DNA from: Oligoflexales bacterium
GTDB lineage: Bacteria; Bdellovibrionota_B; Oligoflexia; Oligoflexales; JALZUQ01
Length of the DNA stretch: 33,747 nucleotides
Assembly (NCBI GenBank): GCA_023301565.1
Contig: JALZUO010000132.1
Coordinates: forward strand, 1 to 33,747
Direction: 5' to 3'
Shown: piece by piece, positions 8,016 through 15,737 of the stretch
Layout: each line of letters begins with the position of its first letter
Numbering within the stretch: position 1 is the first letter of the stretch
Position numbers and translations under genes: made by a program
The notes under the pieces: generated by a model
What the model saw: only the letters and a program-made list of their open reading frames with translations
The model's database searches: none
What the model was told of the DNA's origin: nothing

Positions 8016-8912
8016 ATGGCATTACGCGCGCTACCAATCACAGGCCTATTCATTGTTTTTATGTGCCTATTCAGCTGTGAAACCTCTGAGTATCACTCGT
8101 TTGCAACTGGCGACACCTGCACCAACGACGTTGTGCGGAGGCCTGAAAAGATCCAAAAAAACCTTCAGAAGCTTGAAAATGACTTGGAAATGGTCAAAAC
8201 CATGCGTACGGCCCAAGGTGAAAAACGGGTAAAATCCATTATGAAAAAAATTCGCAAAAACAGAATGGCTCTAGACTCTGCTAAGTTTAACTACCGCCGC
8301 TATAACTGCGAAGAAAACATTGCAGCTCCGCCGGCGCCAGCCCCGGAAGGCCTTCCGACAGCCTTAGACTATAGGCTTACAGAAGAAATTTTGGTTCCGA
8401 CCAGTACCTGCAACAAAAAGGTAAAACGCCCCAAACCACGACCTGTCTTATGGAAAGAAAGTTTTTCGAGTGCTTCTATTGCCATGACTACGCTCAACCA
8501 AAAACGCGCAGAGTACCAAAGTAGGTTTTGCAGAACCAACAACAGGCCGGGTACCAGCTGCCAGCTATCTGTTTTAGACAGTTTACGTAGAACCAAAAGT
8601 AAAAAAAATCCTGTTAGTGCAGGCATTGTGAACGCCGGAAGTTGCAACCTCTATAAAAGCTGTAATGTCACTAAGGAAGAATACGATCTTTTTCACCGTA
8701 TTGGCGCATGGGACCCGGCTGGCGTAGAGAAAGTAGCACGTAAACTACGTGGGCGCGTGATACCTACTAGATGCTTTGAGGGTGCGAACCTAAATAAAAA
8801 ATGGGTCAAAGAACACTTCCAAAAATACTCTCTTGAAAACTCTTGGAAGGCTCCAGAAGAATCTAAAAGAGAGTACATGCGTAGAATAGTCAAAGAAATG
8901 AAAGTAAAATAA
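8016..8912 (+). CDS. Cys-rich lipoprotein of unknown function
   Basis: I do not recognise a family. The N-terminus is a lipoprotein signal: hydrophobic residues 7-19 and lipobox LFSC with Cys21 as the lipidation site. The mature protein has eight further Cys, in short contexts such as DTC, YNC, STC, RFC, TSC, GSC, KSC and TRC. This suggests up to four disulfides in the periplasm or on the surface. Residues about 42-90 are a charged helical, coiled-coil-like stretch (KIQKNLQKLENDLEMVK). A Pro/Ala linker (APPAPAPEG) follows, then a basic C-terminal half. An extended -10 promoter and AGAGGGA ribosome site precede ATG 8016. The stop lies two bases from the end of the convergent hisS, leaving no room for a terminator. 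Confidence 0.7.
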   Translation: MALRALPITGLFIVFMCLFSCETSEYHSFATGDTCTNDVVRRPEKIQKNLQKLENDLEMVKTMRTAQGEKRVKSIMKKIRKNRMALDSAKFNYRRYNCEENIAAPPAPAPEGLPTALDYRLTEEILVPTSTCNKKVKRPKPRPVLWKESFSSASIAMTTLNQKRAEYQSRFCRTNNRPGTSCQLSVLDSLRRTKSKKNPVSAGIVNAGSCNLYKSCNVTKEEYDLFHRIGAWDPAGVEKVARKLRGRVIPTRCFEGANLNKKWVKEHFQKYSLENSWKAPEESKREYMRRIVKEMKVK

Positions 8913-8914
8913 GT

Positions 8915-10297
8915 TTAGATTTTCATGGTCTCTTGAACACCTGTAGCCAAGGTCTTAAGGGTGTAGGACTTTGTCTGCATTTCCTTTTGACCGACAATTG
9001 CTACTGCCTCAAACCCATGTTTTGCCGCAAACTGCAGCTGTTTTGCTAGCTTGGGCGACCCAAGGTAAACGTGCACTGGTTTTGCTGCTGACTGCCGCAA
9101 GGATTCCGCCACTAAAAGCGCGTAGGACTGCGCCTCTTTATCAGCCGTAGCCACTAGAATCTTTGCTTCTGTTTTTGGCTTCCACAGGTCTGCTGCAAGC
9201 AGCCTGTCTACACCGACCGACCCACCAACACCAGGCAAGTCGCCTTTTCCAAAACGCCCACAGAGCTGGTCGTAGCGCCCCCCGCTACAAATAGAGCCAA
9301 GCTCGGGCAGACTTGTAAGAGTGGTTTCAAAGACAACCCCCGTGTAGTAGCCAAGCCCGCGGGCTATAGACCAATCTACTTTTATAGGTACCCCGAGCTG
9401 CTGCAGAACCTGTAGGGTTTGCGCAAACCTAGACAGTTCTAAATCTAGCTCGCTTTCTGGCTCAGCTGCTAAATAGCTTGTTAAAAAACCAGGGTCGGCC
9501 TGCGTCTTTTCACTTAGAGCAGGTAGCTCCGTTAAAAAAGTTTCGATGTTTTTTAGGCCTACACCAGCTTCGCCCTCCATATCAAACTTGACTTCAACCT
9601 CAGCGTCAGAGGCTGCTTTCAGCATAAGTTCAGCTGTTTTCTGAGGCCCAATCTTATGAAGTTTATCTAGAGCTATAAACATCGTAGGCGGAATATCAGC
9701 AGAAGATGCTAGCTTCAGGCCTAGGCCTTTGCGCAAAATAGCTGCCAATATTTGCCGGTGACTAAGAGCCACCTCGTACGCCGCAGAATGTTGATCGCCG
9801 CCTACCTCTAACAATACTTTCTTTAAAACCAAGCTTAGACATTGAACGACCTCTACATCTGCGCGCCAGTCTTTGCTTCCAATTACATCAAAATCTGCTT
9901 GCACAAACTCCCGATAGCGACCCTTTTGAGGCTTCTCGCCACGAAAAACCGTGCCAGCCTGAAACTTTTTAAATGGCATTCTCAAAGTATTTTGATTTGC
10001 CGCGACATAGCGCGAAAAAGGGATAGTCAGATCATAGCGCAGCCCAACCTGACGGCCACCCGAATCTTCAAACAAATAGACTTGTTTATCGGTTTCTCCG
10101 CCCTCGCCCAAAAGCACCTGCTTATACTCTAAAAACGGCGTGGCAATCTCTTCGAAATCGTGTGCCTGGGCAACTTCTCTAGCACAGGCTAGGATATGGT
10201 TACGGCCAGAAACCTCTTCCGGGGCGAGATCTCTAAAGCCCTTTAAAGTCTGAGGCGATACTTTTTCTATTTTCTTATCTAATCTGTCTTTTGTCAT
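8915..10297 (-). CDS. hisS: Histidyl-tRNA synthetase
   Basis: This class II synthetase charges tRNA-His. The N-terminal LKGFRDLAPEE (residues about 18-28) is the usual HisRS opening, followed by motif 1 around ATPFLEYKQVLLG and by GLRYDLTIPFSRYVA. Motif 2 is FQAGTVFRGEKPQKGRYREF with VQADFDVIG. The histidine-specific signature is ARGLGYYTGVVFET, and motif 3 GVGGSVGVDRLL follows a GGRYDQL element. Residues about 365-460 form the anticodon-binding domain. Length (460) is near normal. ATG 10297 has GAAGGA about 12 bases upstream. The upstream barrel-like gene ends 46 bases before it, so the two may be cotranscribed. Confidence 0.95.
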   Translation of the reverse strand: MTKDRLDKKIEKVSPQTLKGFRDLAPEEVSGRNHILACAREVAQAHDFEEIATPFLEYKQVLLGEGGETDKQVYLFEDSGGRQVGLRYDLTIPFSRYVAANQNTLRMPFKKFQAGTVFRGEKPQKGRYREFVQADFDVIGSKDWRADVEVVQCLSLVLKKVLLEVGGDQHSAAYEVALSHRQILAAILRKGLGLKLASSADIPPTMFIALDKLHKIGPQKTAELMLKAASDAEVEVKFDMEGEAGVGLKNIETFLTELPALSEKTQADPGFLTSYLAAEPESELDLELSRFAQTLQVLQQLGVPIKVDWSIARGLGYYTGVVFETTLTSLPELGSICSGGRYDQLCGRFGKGDLPGVGGSVGVDRLLAADLWKPKTEAKILVATADKEAQSYALLVAESLRQSAAKPVHVYLGSPKLAKQLQFAAKHGFEAVAIVGQKEMQTKSYTLKTLATGVQETMKI

Positions 10298-10343
10298 TTA
10301 TGTCTCTGTCCTTCTTGAGGTGTTTTTAACAGCCTCTATCAAC

Positions 10344-11126
10344 CTACCAGATATAACCGAGCCTAATATTGATCAAGCCATAAGAAAAAAAGTCTTCCAA
10401 AGAATCCTTTAGATTATCTTCTAGCTCTTTTTGACCAGACTGCAGGTCACTAGAAAGCACAAAAGACTTACTAAGCCCTACCAGGCGATAATCGATGAAA
10501 AATCCTTTTTTAAAAGCATAGCTAAACCCTAGCTCTAAATCTGAGTACAACCCCACACCAGAGTAATCAGACTCGGTCAGAGGGGTCGGGTTGCTCTGGT
10601 TTTCATTGATAGTCCTGGACGGGTCAACATCCCCAGACCACCGAACCCCACCAAGGCCGCCCTGTAAAAAAAGCGGAAAAACCTGCCAAAAGTAGTAGCG
10701 CACGGAGCTATGTAGAGACAAGCTTTTGAGGTCTTGAAAAAACCTAATGTTAGGAGCTCCTACCCCTTCGTTTCGATGCAGACCTACCCCGGGTGAAAAC
10801 TGCACCCAAAAACTAGGGGCCAGCTTCAACCCAAAAGTTGCTCCAAAGTCTTGCCAACTATTGCTCCGGCCAAACCCTGCTGTTGCAAATGTTTTTTTAG
10901 CTTCTATCCTAAAACGTGAATGATAAATTGGCTGCGTATCAAGTTCATTCCCAAGCTCTTGGTCTTGGCGTTCAAGTGGGTCAGAGTTGGAAACTCTATC
11001 TTTATCTTCCCAGTCGTTATCTATGATGCGAATCGTTCCAAACAGCTCTGCCGAAAACACAGTAAGCATAACAATAGTCAGCACAGATAACATGCCTTGC
11101 AGGTAATGGTTCGTGGTTTTCATCAT
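10344..11126 (-). CDS. Predicted outer-membrane barrel-like protein
   Basis: This secreted protein of about 260 residues has no family I can name. A signal peptide (MKTTNHYLQ then a long hydrophobic stretch) ends near AELFG. The mature part has repeated amphipathic strands with aromatic residues: FWVQFSPGVGLHR, SLHSSVRYYFWQVFPLFLQGGLGG, VGLYSDLELGFSYAFKKGFFIDYRLVGL. It ends in LINIRLGYIW, a typical C-terminal barrel strand with a terminal aromatic. This resembles 8-strand OmpA/OmpW-like barrels in style. The frame opens at TTG 11138. ATG 11126 or 11123 is preferred, since the next residues make a normal signal peptide and GGATGAGG lies just upstream. It is divergent from the cassette at 11230. 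Confidence 0.7.
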   Translation of the reverse strand: MMKTTNHYLQGMLSVLTIVMLTVFSAELFGTIRIIDNDWEDKDRVSNSDPLERQDQELGNELDTQPIYHSRFRIEAKKTFATAGFGRSNSWQDFGATFGLKLAPSFWVQFSPGVGLHRNEGVGAPNIRFFQDLKSLSLHSSVRYYFWQVFPLFLQGGLGGVRWSGDVDPSRTINENQSNPTPLTESDYSGVGLYSDLELGFSYAFKKGFFIDYRLVGLSKSFVLSSDLQSGQKELEDNLKDSLEDFFSYGLINIRLGYIW

Positions 11127-11186
11127 TGCCTCATCCAACTCCAGAAGAATATTACCTTTTTTGCTGGATTTTTCCCAGTCGACTTT

Positions 11187-11203
11187 AAGCCCTTTTAGGG
11201 CTT
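11187..11203. repeat. Perfect inverted repeat in a divergent intergenic region
   Basis: AAGCCCT-TTT-AGGGCTT forms a 7-bp perfect stem with a three-base loop, 27 bases before ATG 11230. It could be an operator for the divergent genes or a leader hairpin. No T-tract follows on the plus strand. Confidence 0.45.
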
Positions 11204-11229
11204 ACTCTTGATAGGCCGACAAGCTCCTT

Positions 11230-11814
11230 ATGGCCCTGCAATTGCAAACATATTTTATTCTCTCCAAATGGCTTGTAGCTTGGACGCTTCTGACTAGCGT
11301 TGTGCTACCACCAATGGCCTCAGCACAATCAAGGAGCAAGCTCTCCTATAACCACGGGAAAAAAGTCCGCCTATCTCTAGGCATTGCCACCATGGATGAG
11401 TCAGACGACCGTTTTCGCACGGGCGTACTAGCAGAAGGCTCCTATAAAAGGTGGATTGCTCGCGTGCAACATTCAGCAAGATCCGGCGATGCTTATAAAG
11501 ACCGTACTGTGCTCAGCACAATAGGCTACCAATTTGGCTTTGGCCGCATCCCGTTTACAAAGCTTATTTTAGAAGGCGTTGTTGGTTTAGGGGTTAGCTA
11601 TGAATCCCAAGAAATACTGGTAGCAGCGGCGGCAGAAAAAGACATCAACTGGAATGCCGCGACTTCTTTAGGGCTGCAGTTTGTAGCTCCGTTTCGTAAG
11701 TTTTATGCCAGCGCGGGCTGGGAAAGTAGGCTCTACCCTGTGGGTCCAGCTACTTTTTTTATGGTTTTTGCTCGCCGCCAAAGCTTTTACGTACAGACAG
11801 GGGTTTGGCTATGA
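11230..11814 (+). CDS. Small predicted outer-membrane beta protein, first gene of a cassette
   Basis: This is an unrecognised 194-residue protein. The signal peptide spans residues 1-33 (hydrophobic core WLVAWTLLTSVVLPP, cleavage near ASAQS). The mature chain consists of short strands: KVRLSLGIATM, TGVLAEGSYKRWIARVQHS, LSTIGYQFGFG, KLILEGVVGLGVSYES, ATSLGLQFVAPFRKFYASAGWESRLYP. It ends in SFYVQTGVWL, an aromatic/hydrophobic strand typical of outer-membrane barrels. Eight strands would fit. No good ribosome site precedes ATG 11230. Its stop overlaps the next start (ATGA at 11811-11814), so the following gene is probably translationally coupled. Confidence 0.65.
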   Translation: MALQLQTYFILSKWLVAWTLLTSVVLPPMASAQSRSKLSYNHGKKVRLSLGIATMDESDDRFRTGVLAEGSYKRWIARVQHSARSGDAYKDRTVLSTIGYQFGFGRIPFTKLILEGVVGLGVSYESQEILVAAAAEKDINWNAATSLGLQFVAPFRKFYASAGWESRLYPVGPATFFMVFARRQSFYVQTGVWL

Positions 11815-12392
11815 GCAAACTTTCTTTTTTCTACTTATTTAAGATGCCCCTATCTAAGATTCCCATACTTAGCCTTGCTGTTTTGATCGGATCACTTACT
11901 TTTTCAACGAAAGTGGAAGCAACACAAGCCAGAAAAAAAGTGGCAAGAAATACCCTAGAAAAAAAACGAGTATTCAAGAAAAAACCATACAAAAAAAAGT
12001 GGGAGTTTGAGATGCTAGTCGGCCCGCCTTCTTTGGCAAACGGCGGTTCCAACCCGGTCAGTGTTCCACCATCTTTTTTAGTTGAATACGAAGCGACTCT
12101 AACGACTAAGTCTAGGTGGCACTTTAGGCTGGGCCTAAGCCCTCACATCGTGGCAGCGGGCAAACTGTTTAAGCTTAAGTACGGCTTTCAAACCGCTATC
12201 GGTGCAAGCGTGGTCAATAGCCTCCAAGGGTACGGACCAGGCATTTTTTCAGTTTTTGGCTGGCACTCTCCGTGTGCTGTAAAACGGGTCTGCTTTAGCG
12301 CCCAATACATTCAAGACGTCGGAGTGAGTATTACTGAATGGAAAATCACCACTCCGTTTGCCGTGCGTATGGGGCTAGTATGGAAAATTTAA
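11811..12392 (+). CDS. Small secreted/outer-membrane beta protein, second gene of the cassette
   Basis: This unrecognised protein of 193 residues overlaps its upstream neighbour by the classic ATGA junction. A TTG at 11805 is in frame but unnecessary. The N-terminus is a hydrophobic signal (IPILSLAVLIGSLTFS, cleavage likely near VEA). A strikingly basic stretch of about 30 residues follows (ARKKVARNTLEKKRVFKKKPYKKKW), then a beta-rich part: FEMLVGPPSL, SFLVEYEATLTTKSRWHFRLGLSP, LKYGFQTAIGASVV. It ends in TTPFAVRMGLVWKI, a barrel-like final strand. Two Cys (HSPCAVKRVC) may form a disulfide. The basic linker could contact lipopolysaccharide or peptidoglycan; this is inference. Its last 13 bases overlap the metalloprotease gene start at 12380. 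Confidence 0.65.
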   Translation: MSKLSFFYLFKMPLSKIPILSLAVLIGSLTFSTKVEATQARKKVARNTLEKKRVFKKKPYKKKWEFEMLVGPPSLANGGSNPVSVPPSFLVEYEATLTTKSRWHFRLGLSPHIVAAGKLFKLKYGFQTAIGASVVNSLQGYGPGIFSVFGWHSPCAVKRVCFSAQYIQDVGVSITEWKITTPFAVRMGLVWKI

Positions 12393-13192
12393 GATCACAA
12401 AAATTTCTATCTGTTTTAGCTGCATTTTTTTGTTTTTACTTGTGTTCAGGCTTTACCGTCCTTTCTGGACCCCAAAAAGCTACCATCAAGCCAAACAACG
12501 GGTCTACGACCAGCCCTCAAGTGATTTTTGCTTGGGATGGAAGCGTACCTTCCATTCACTCCACTAGCAGCTTTCTTGAAGGAAGGTATGCAAGCCTTAC
12601 AGGAACCGCTTTGATGCGGGCGATCATCGAAGAGTCTCTAGCCATATGGAACGACATACCTGGTACCGATATTGAGCTTGTGCTTCAAGCTGGCACCGAC
12701 CCGGGAGCAAATAAAGATAGTACTGACTTAAAGCACAGCATTTTTGCCGAAGAGATCAGTAGTAGCTCCTTTGCTGCATCGGCCCTACCGAACTTCGCAT
12801 TCAACAGCGAGATCAACCCGGATAGAAACATCGTCGACTGCGACATCCAAATCGGTACTTCCAGCTACTCTGCAGAAGAGTTGGCATTTACGGTTGCTCA
12901 TGAAATTGGACACTGCCTTGGCATAGGTCACAACCACCTGGTTGGAGACGCGATGATGAGCTACCGCAACACTAGCCGTAGATTTAGCCTATCCGCAGAC
13001 GATAAAATGGCCGCCATGTTCCTGTATCCAAATCAAGAGTTTGCAGAAACGCCGAAAGACTTTCTTGGGTGTGGAGTCACAGGGATGAACCCATCTAATA
13101 GCTCTTTGCCGCTGCTTCTTTTTTTGCTGCTACCAGTTCTATTCACAGCTGCCAGCAGTTTTTCGCTTCCTGTAAGATTCCGAAAGAACTAA
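12380..13192 (+). CDS. Matrixin-like zinc metalloprotease with C-terminal GC/TM/basic tail
   Basis: This secreted metalloprotease has 270 residues from ATG 12380; ATG 12338 is in frame, but the downstream start gives a proper signal peptide, MENLRSQKF plus a hydrophobic core. The zinc motif HEIGHCLGIGHNH (H174, catalytic E175, H178, H184) and following Met-turn DAMMSY are those of the matrixin/metzincin group. The ALMRAIIEESLAIWNDI segment matches the matrixin N-terminal helix. After the domain, FLGCGVTG (C231) precedes a Ser/Asn spacer, a hydrophobic stretch (LPLLLFLLLPVLF) and the basic end RFRKN. This tripartite layout matches C-terminal sorting signals such as MYXO-CTERM. The last 54 bases overlap, tail to tail, the glycosyltransferase gene on the minus strand. 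Confidence 0.8.
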   Translation: MENLRSQKFLSVLAAFFCFYLCSGFTVLSGPQKATIKPNNGSTTSPQVIFAWDGSVPSIHSTSSFLEGRYASLTGTALMRAIIEESLAIWNDIPGTDIELVLQAGTDPGANKDSTDLKHSIFAEEISSSSFAASALPNFAFNSEINPDRNIVDCDIQIGTSSYSAEELAFTVAHEIGHCLGIGHNHLVGDAMMSYRNTSRRFSLSADDKMAAMFLYPNQEFAETPKDFLGCGVTGMNPSNSSLPLLLFLLLPVLFTAASSFSLPVRFRKN

Positions 13193-14290
13193 GTCAAATT
13201 GTTTTGCTTGCACCGACCAATCGTAGGTTGCAACTTTTTTTCGTAGTGAATGTTTCCACTCTTCGCGCAACTTAAACTGTTGAGGCTCTCCCGATGCAAA
13301 AGACTTTACTAAGCCTTTCAGCTTTGAAAAGAAGTCAGAATCGGCACTATACAGAAGCTCAGCATGAAGATCGCCCGGCAAAAGCTCAGGGTAAGATAGC
13401 CTATTTGGCAACAGCGGCACGCACCCAGCAGCTATTGCCTCGCATACGGAAATACCAAAAAACTCATGGTCGCTCGTAGACAAGCTTATATCAGCTGTTT
13501 GCAAAGCCTTGGTGTAATCAGCCCTACTGAGCTCACCCCAAGAGACGATTTCATCTTCAAACTCACGCTTGATTTGATCAAGAACATCTGGGTACTTCTT
13601 TTTTTGCTCTCCGCAAACAATGAGTTTGAATGCTACCTTCTCTTTTTGCAGCGAACACAGCCCTTTGTACAACAGCGCAGGGTTTTTGTCGTACTCCCAG
13701 CGATGGTTCCAGAGAAGCGTCGGGACAGCAGGCGCTATTTCTTTTTTATACGTTAAAAGGCTTTGCAAGTCGATTCCAAGCGGCTGTACTTTCAGAGCTG
13801 TATTGCCCTGAAGCAAAGAATCCAGGTCTATACCTTTATCCGGAAAGCGATCTAAAAGCATCCGTGAGTTATCTTGCAAACTTTTCATGTTCCAACTGGA
13901 GTTGAACAGAGCTAAGTCCGCTGCAAAAATCGTCTTTAGATCCTGCAGCACATAGTGCATATCTCTTTTTTTACCTGTTTGTACAGGATAGGTAGCCTGA
14001 TTTTCATGGAAATAAACTACCTTTGCAATATCGCGTAGCTCGGGAACCAAGGTCATTGCAGAAAACAAATCAAAAACATTGCTGCAAAAAAACAGATTTA
14101 CTCCTGCAAGCTTCGATTTTATCTCTTGATGAAACCGAAAAGCAGAGCTTGCATACCGCCACTTCCAGCGGTATGCAGCCGAATGAAGAAGCTCTATCTT
14201 ATGGCTGGAATGCCGGATCAACCCATCTACGAAACTACCGTGAGAGCCACCATAAAACGGCTCTACTGCAAGTATTTTTAGGGGATCCAT
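13139..14290 (-). CDS. GTDC1/QTMAN-like glycosyltransferase (possible tRNA-queuosine mannosyltransferase)
   Basis: The N-terminal half matches the DUF3524-type domain of animal GTDC1 (QTMAN), which adds mannose to queuosine in tRNA-Asp. Points shared with the sequence as I recall it: ILAVEPFYGGSHGSFVDGL (residues 6-24), a W-x-W-R motif (RWKWRYASSAFRF), VVYFHENQATYPV, and ALFNSSWNMKSL. The C-terminal half is a GT-B, GT4-type fold with LLWNHRWEYDKNP and the donor-site segment HEFFGISVCEAIAAG, then VPLLPNRLSYPELLP. No signal peptide or membrane helix is present, so it is cytoplasmic. Length (383) fits. The queuosine role is a family-based inference; no queuosine biosynthesis gene lies in the window. 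ATG 14290 has AAGAGG about 10 bases upstream. Confidence 0.8.
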   Translation of the reverse strand: MDPLKILAVEPFYGGSHGSFVDGLIRHSSHKIELLHSAAYRWKWRYASSAFRFHQEIKSKLAGVNLFFCSNVFDLFSAMTLVPELRDIAKVVYFHENQATYPVQTGKKRDMHYVLQDLKTIFAADLALFNSSWNMKSLQDNSRMLLDRFPDKGIDLDSLLQGNTALKVQPLGIDLQSLLTYKKEIAPAVPTLLWNHRWEYDKNPALLYKGLCSLQKEKVAFKLIVCGEQKKKYPDVLDQIKREFEDEIVSWGELSRADYTKALQTADISLSTSDHEFFGISVCEAIAAGCVPLLPNRLSYPELLPGDLHAELLYSADSDFFSKLKGLVKSFASGEPQQFKLREEWKHSLRKKVATYDWSVQAKQFDLVLSESYRKRKTAGSCE

Positions 14291-14397
14291 TAGACAAAGG
14301 CCTCTTGTTATAAATATTCAGATAAACCGCACAACCACATAAAAGGTACATTTAGCTGCAAGATAACGCAAAAAACACTGGCCGCTCATTCCTTTGA

Positions 14398-14426
14398 TTG
14401 ACAAGCGATGCATTGAGGACGACAAT
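14398..14426 (+). promoter_or_regulatory. Sigma70-type promoter
   Basis: A perfect -35 TTGACA (14398-14403), exactly 17 bases, then -10 GACAAT (14421-14426, 4 of 6). Transcription would start near 14433, about 25 bases before ATG 14458. Confidence 0.55.
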
Positions 14427-14457
14427 TGTGACGCTTGTTTACACAGAATAAAGGTTC

Positions 14458-15150
14458 ATGCGTATGTCTACAAAATCTTCTGGATCTAGCCTAAAGCTGA
14501 TACTCATAGTTGCGGGCGTTGCCATGCTGACCACCGTTGTAACCGGGCTTTTACTGTATACTTATCTTTTTCCAAAGAAGCTGCGACCCGTAAAACTCAC
14601 GCAAACCGAAACCCAGGTTTTAGAAGAAAAGGTTAGCGCTCTAACAGATCAAAGCTGGGACCTTTCAAGTAGAGCGAAGACTAAAAAACGTCCACAAGCA
14701 AAGGCTTTGCCCCAACCGGCTGACCCAAAGCCGGAACCCTACAAAGAAGACCCAAAAAAACGTGAGATCACCCTCACGCAGCGCGAGGTAAACGCCCTCG
14801 TAGCTAAGAATACTGAGTTTGGTGAGCGCCTGGCTATCCACCTTGGAAAAGATGCGATGAGCGCAAAAATGCTTCTTCCTGTAGACCCAGACTTCCCCTT
14901 TATCGGAGGCAAGACCATCAAGGCTGCAGCCGGTGTGGATCTCTCTTACAAAAACCAAAAACCTAGTGTGATCTTAAAAGGGGTAAGCCTTTGGGGCGTG
15001 CCTATTCCCAATGCTTGGCTTGGAGGGTTAAAGAATATTGATCTTGTACAAGAGTTTGGTGGCGAAAAAGGTTTTTGGAAATCCTTTGCCGAAGGCATTG
15101 ATTTTGTAAAAGTTGAAGATGGACAAATTCACATAAAGCTAAAAGAATAG
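14458..15150 (+). CDS. Membrane-anchored YpmS/LmeA-like protein
   Basis: The protein has a short cytoplasmic N-terminus, one membrane helix (residues about 13-36, LILIVAGVAMLTTVVTGLLLYTYLF), and a periplasmic part. A Pro/Lys-rich linker (KKRPQAKALPQPADPKPEP) leads to a compact domain from about residue 100: REITLTQREVNALVAKN, then ERLAIHLGKDAMSAKMLLPVD, AAGVDLSYKNQKPSVILKGVSLWGVPIP. This pattern (strand, LT-x-x-E-x-N-x-L helix, repeated strands, then 'G--LP' loop) resembles the YpmS/DUF2140 and LmeA families, which are lipid-envelope-related proteins of uncertain function. The assignment is tentative. ATG 14458 is three bases after AAAGG, and ATG 14464 (9 bases after it) is an equally good start. 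Confidence 0.65.
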   Translation: MRMSTKSSGSSLKLILIVAGVAMLTTVVTGLLLYTYLFPKKLRPVKLTQTETQVLEEKVSALTDQSWDLSSRAKTKKRPQAKALPQPADPKPEPYKEDPKKREITLTQREVNALVAKNTEFGERLAIHLGKDAMSAKMLLPVDPDFPFIGGKTIKAAAGVDLSYKNQKPSVILKGVSLWGVPIPNAWLGGLKNIDLVQEFGGEKGFWKSFAEGIDFVKVEDGQIHIKLKE

Positions 15151-15182
15151 ACTTTATGTAGCATCCGCAGAGCACCTTTAAT

Positions 15183-15737
15183 TCACAAGCAGTGATCGAT
15201 ATCTAGTTCTGCAACAGAAAAATCAAAATCTTCCCCGGCTATGTTTAGCATTTTTTTATCATGATCAACTGTCCAAATATCAGGGATATCGCACCCAGGA
15301 AATACTCTGTTTGGTCCAGCAAAACCTTCACTCCCTCCACCACTCAATGCATGCCCAAGAAAATCCAGCGTACTGCCACCCGTATTGTAGTGGTAATTAA
15401 CCTTCAAGCAATTGGTTACCGTAAAACCGAGTTCATTGTTATTGTTGCAGTTGCTAGCGGTTGGCATAGCGCCACTTGGCGTGGTGTGACCATAGCCCAC
15501 ACCTGCAAAATTTGCGTAGTTAGAGTTTGTTGCAAAATAAGACTCCTGCAGGGTGTAAATACTAGCAAGATTAACGTGGGCTTCAGTATGCTTTGAACGA
15601 GCCTGAAACCGCTCAAATTTAGGGAGTGCAAGCGTTGCGAGAATAGAAATAATCGCAACTACAATCATAAGCTCAATAAGCGTGAAACCTCGCATTGAGC
15701 TGGGTCTTTTAACTAAAATTGCATATATAAATTTCAT
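15183..15737 (-). CDS. Type IV pilin (PilA-like major or minor pilin)
   Basis: This is a prepilin. A leader of 17 residues ends in MRG, followed by FTLIELMIVVAIISILATLALP, the class III signal with prepilin peptidase site after Gly17, Phe at +1 and Glu at +5. The helix continues through KFERFQARSKHTEAHVNLASIYTLQESYFA. The globular part (about 130 residues) has Gly/Asn-rich loops and four Cys (SNC, TNC, GC, DHC near the end), compatible with a C-terminal disulfide loop. The start at ATG 15737 is supported by a strong GGAGGG site; an internal ATG 15695, giving a very short leader, has none. It lies 139 bases after the vWA-like lipoprotein on the same strand, which may be a functional partner. 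Confidence 0.9.
   Translation of the reverse strand: MKFIYAILVKRPSSMRGFTLIELMIVVAIISILATLALPKFERFQARSKHTEAHVNLASIYTLQESYFATNSNYANFAGVGYGHTTPSGAMPTASNCNNNNELGFTVTNCLKVNYHYNTGGSTLDFLGHALSGGGSEGFAGPNRVFPGCDIPDIWTVDHDKKMLNIAGEDFDFSVAELDIDHCL

Noticed and set aside
11127-11138. TTG start giving 4 extra residues on the minus-strand barrel protein
   Set aside because: ATG 11126/11123 begins a normal signal peptide with a purine-rich site just upstream.
12338-12379. Upstream ATG of the metalloprotease gene
   Set aside because: It would add 14 polar residues ahead of the signal peptide; ATG 12380 gives a normal one.
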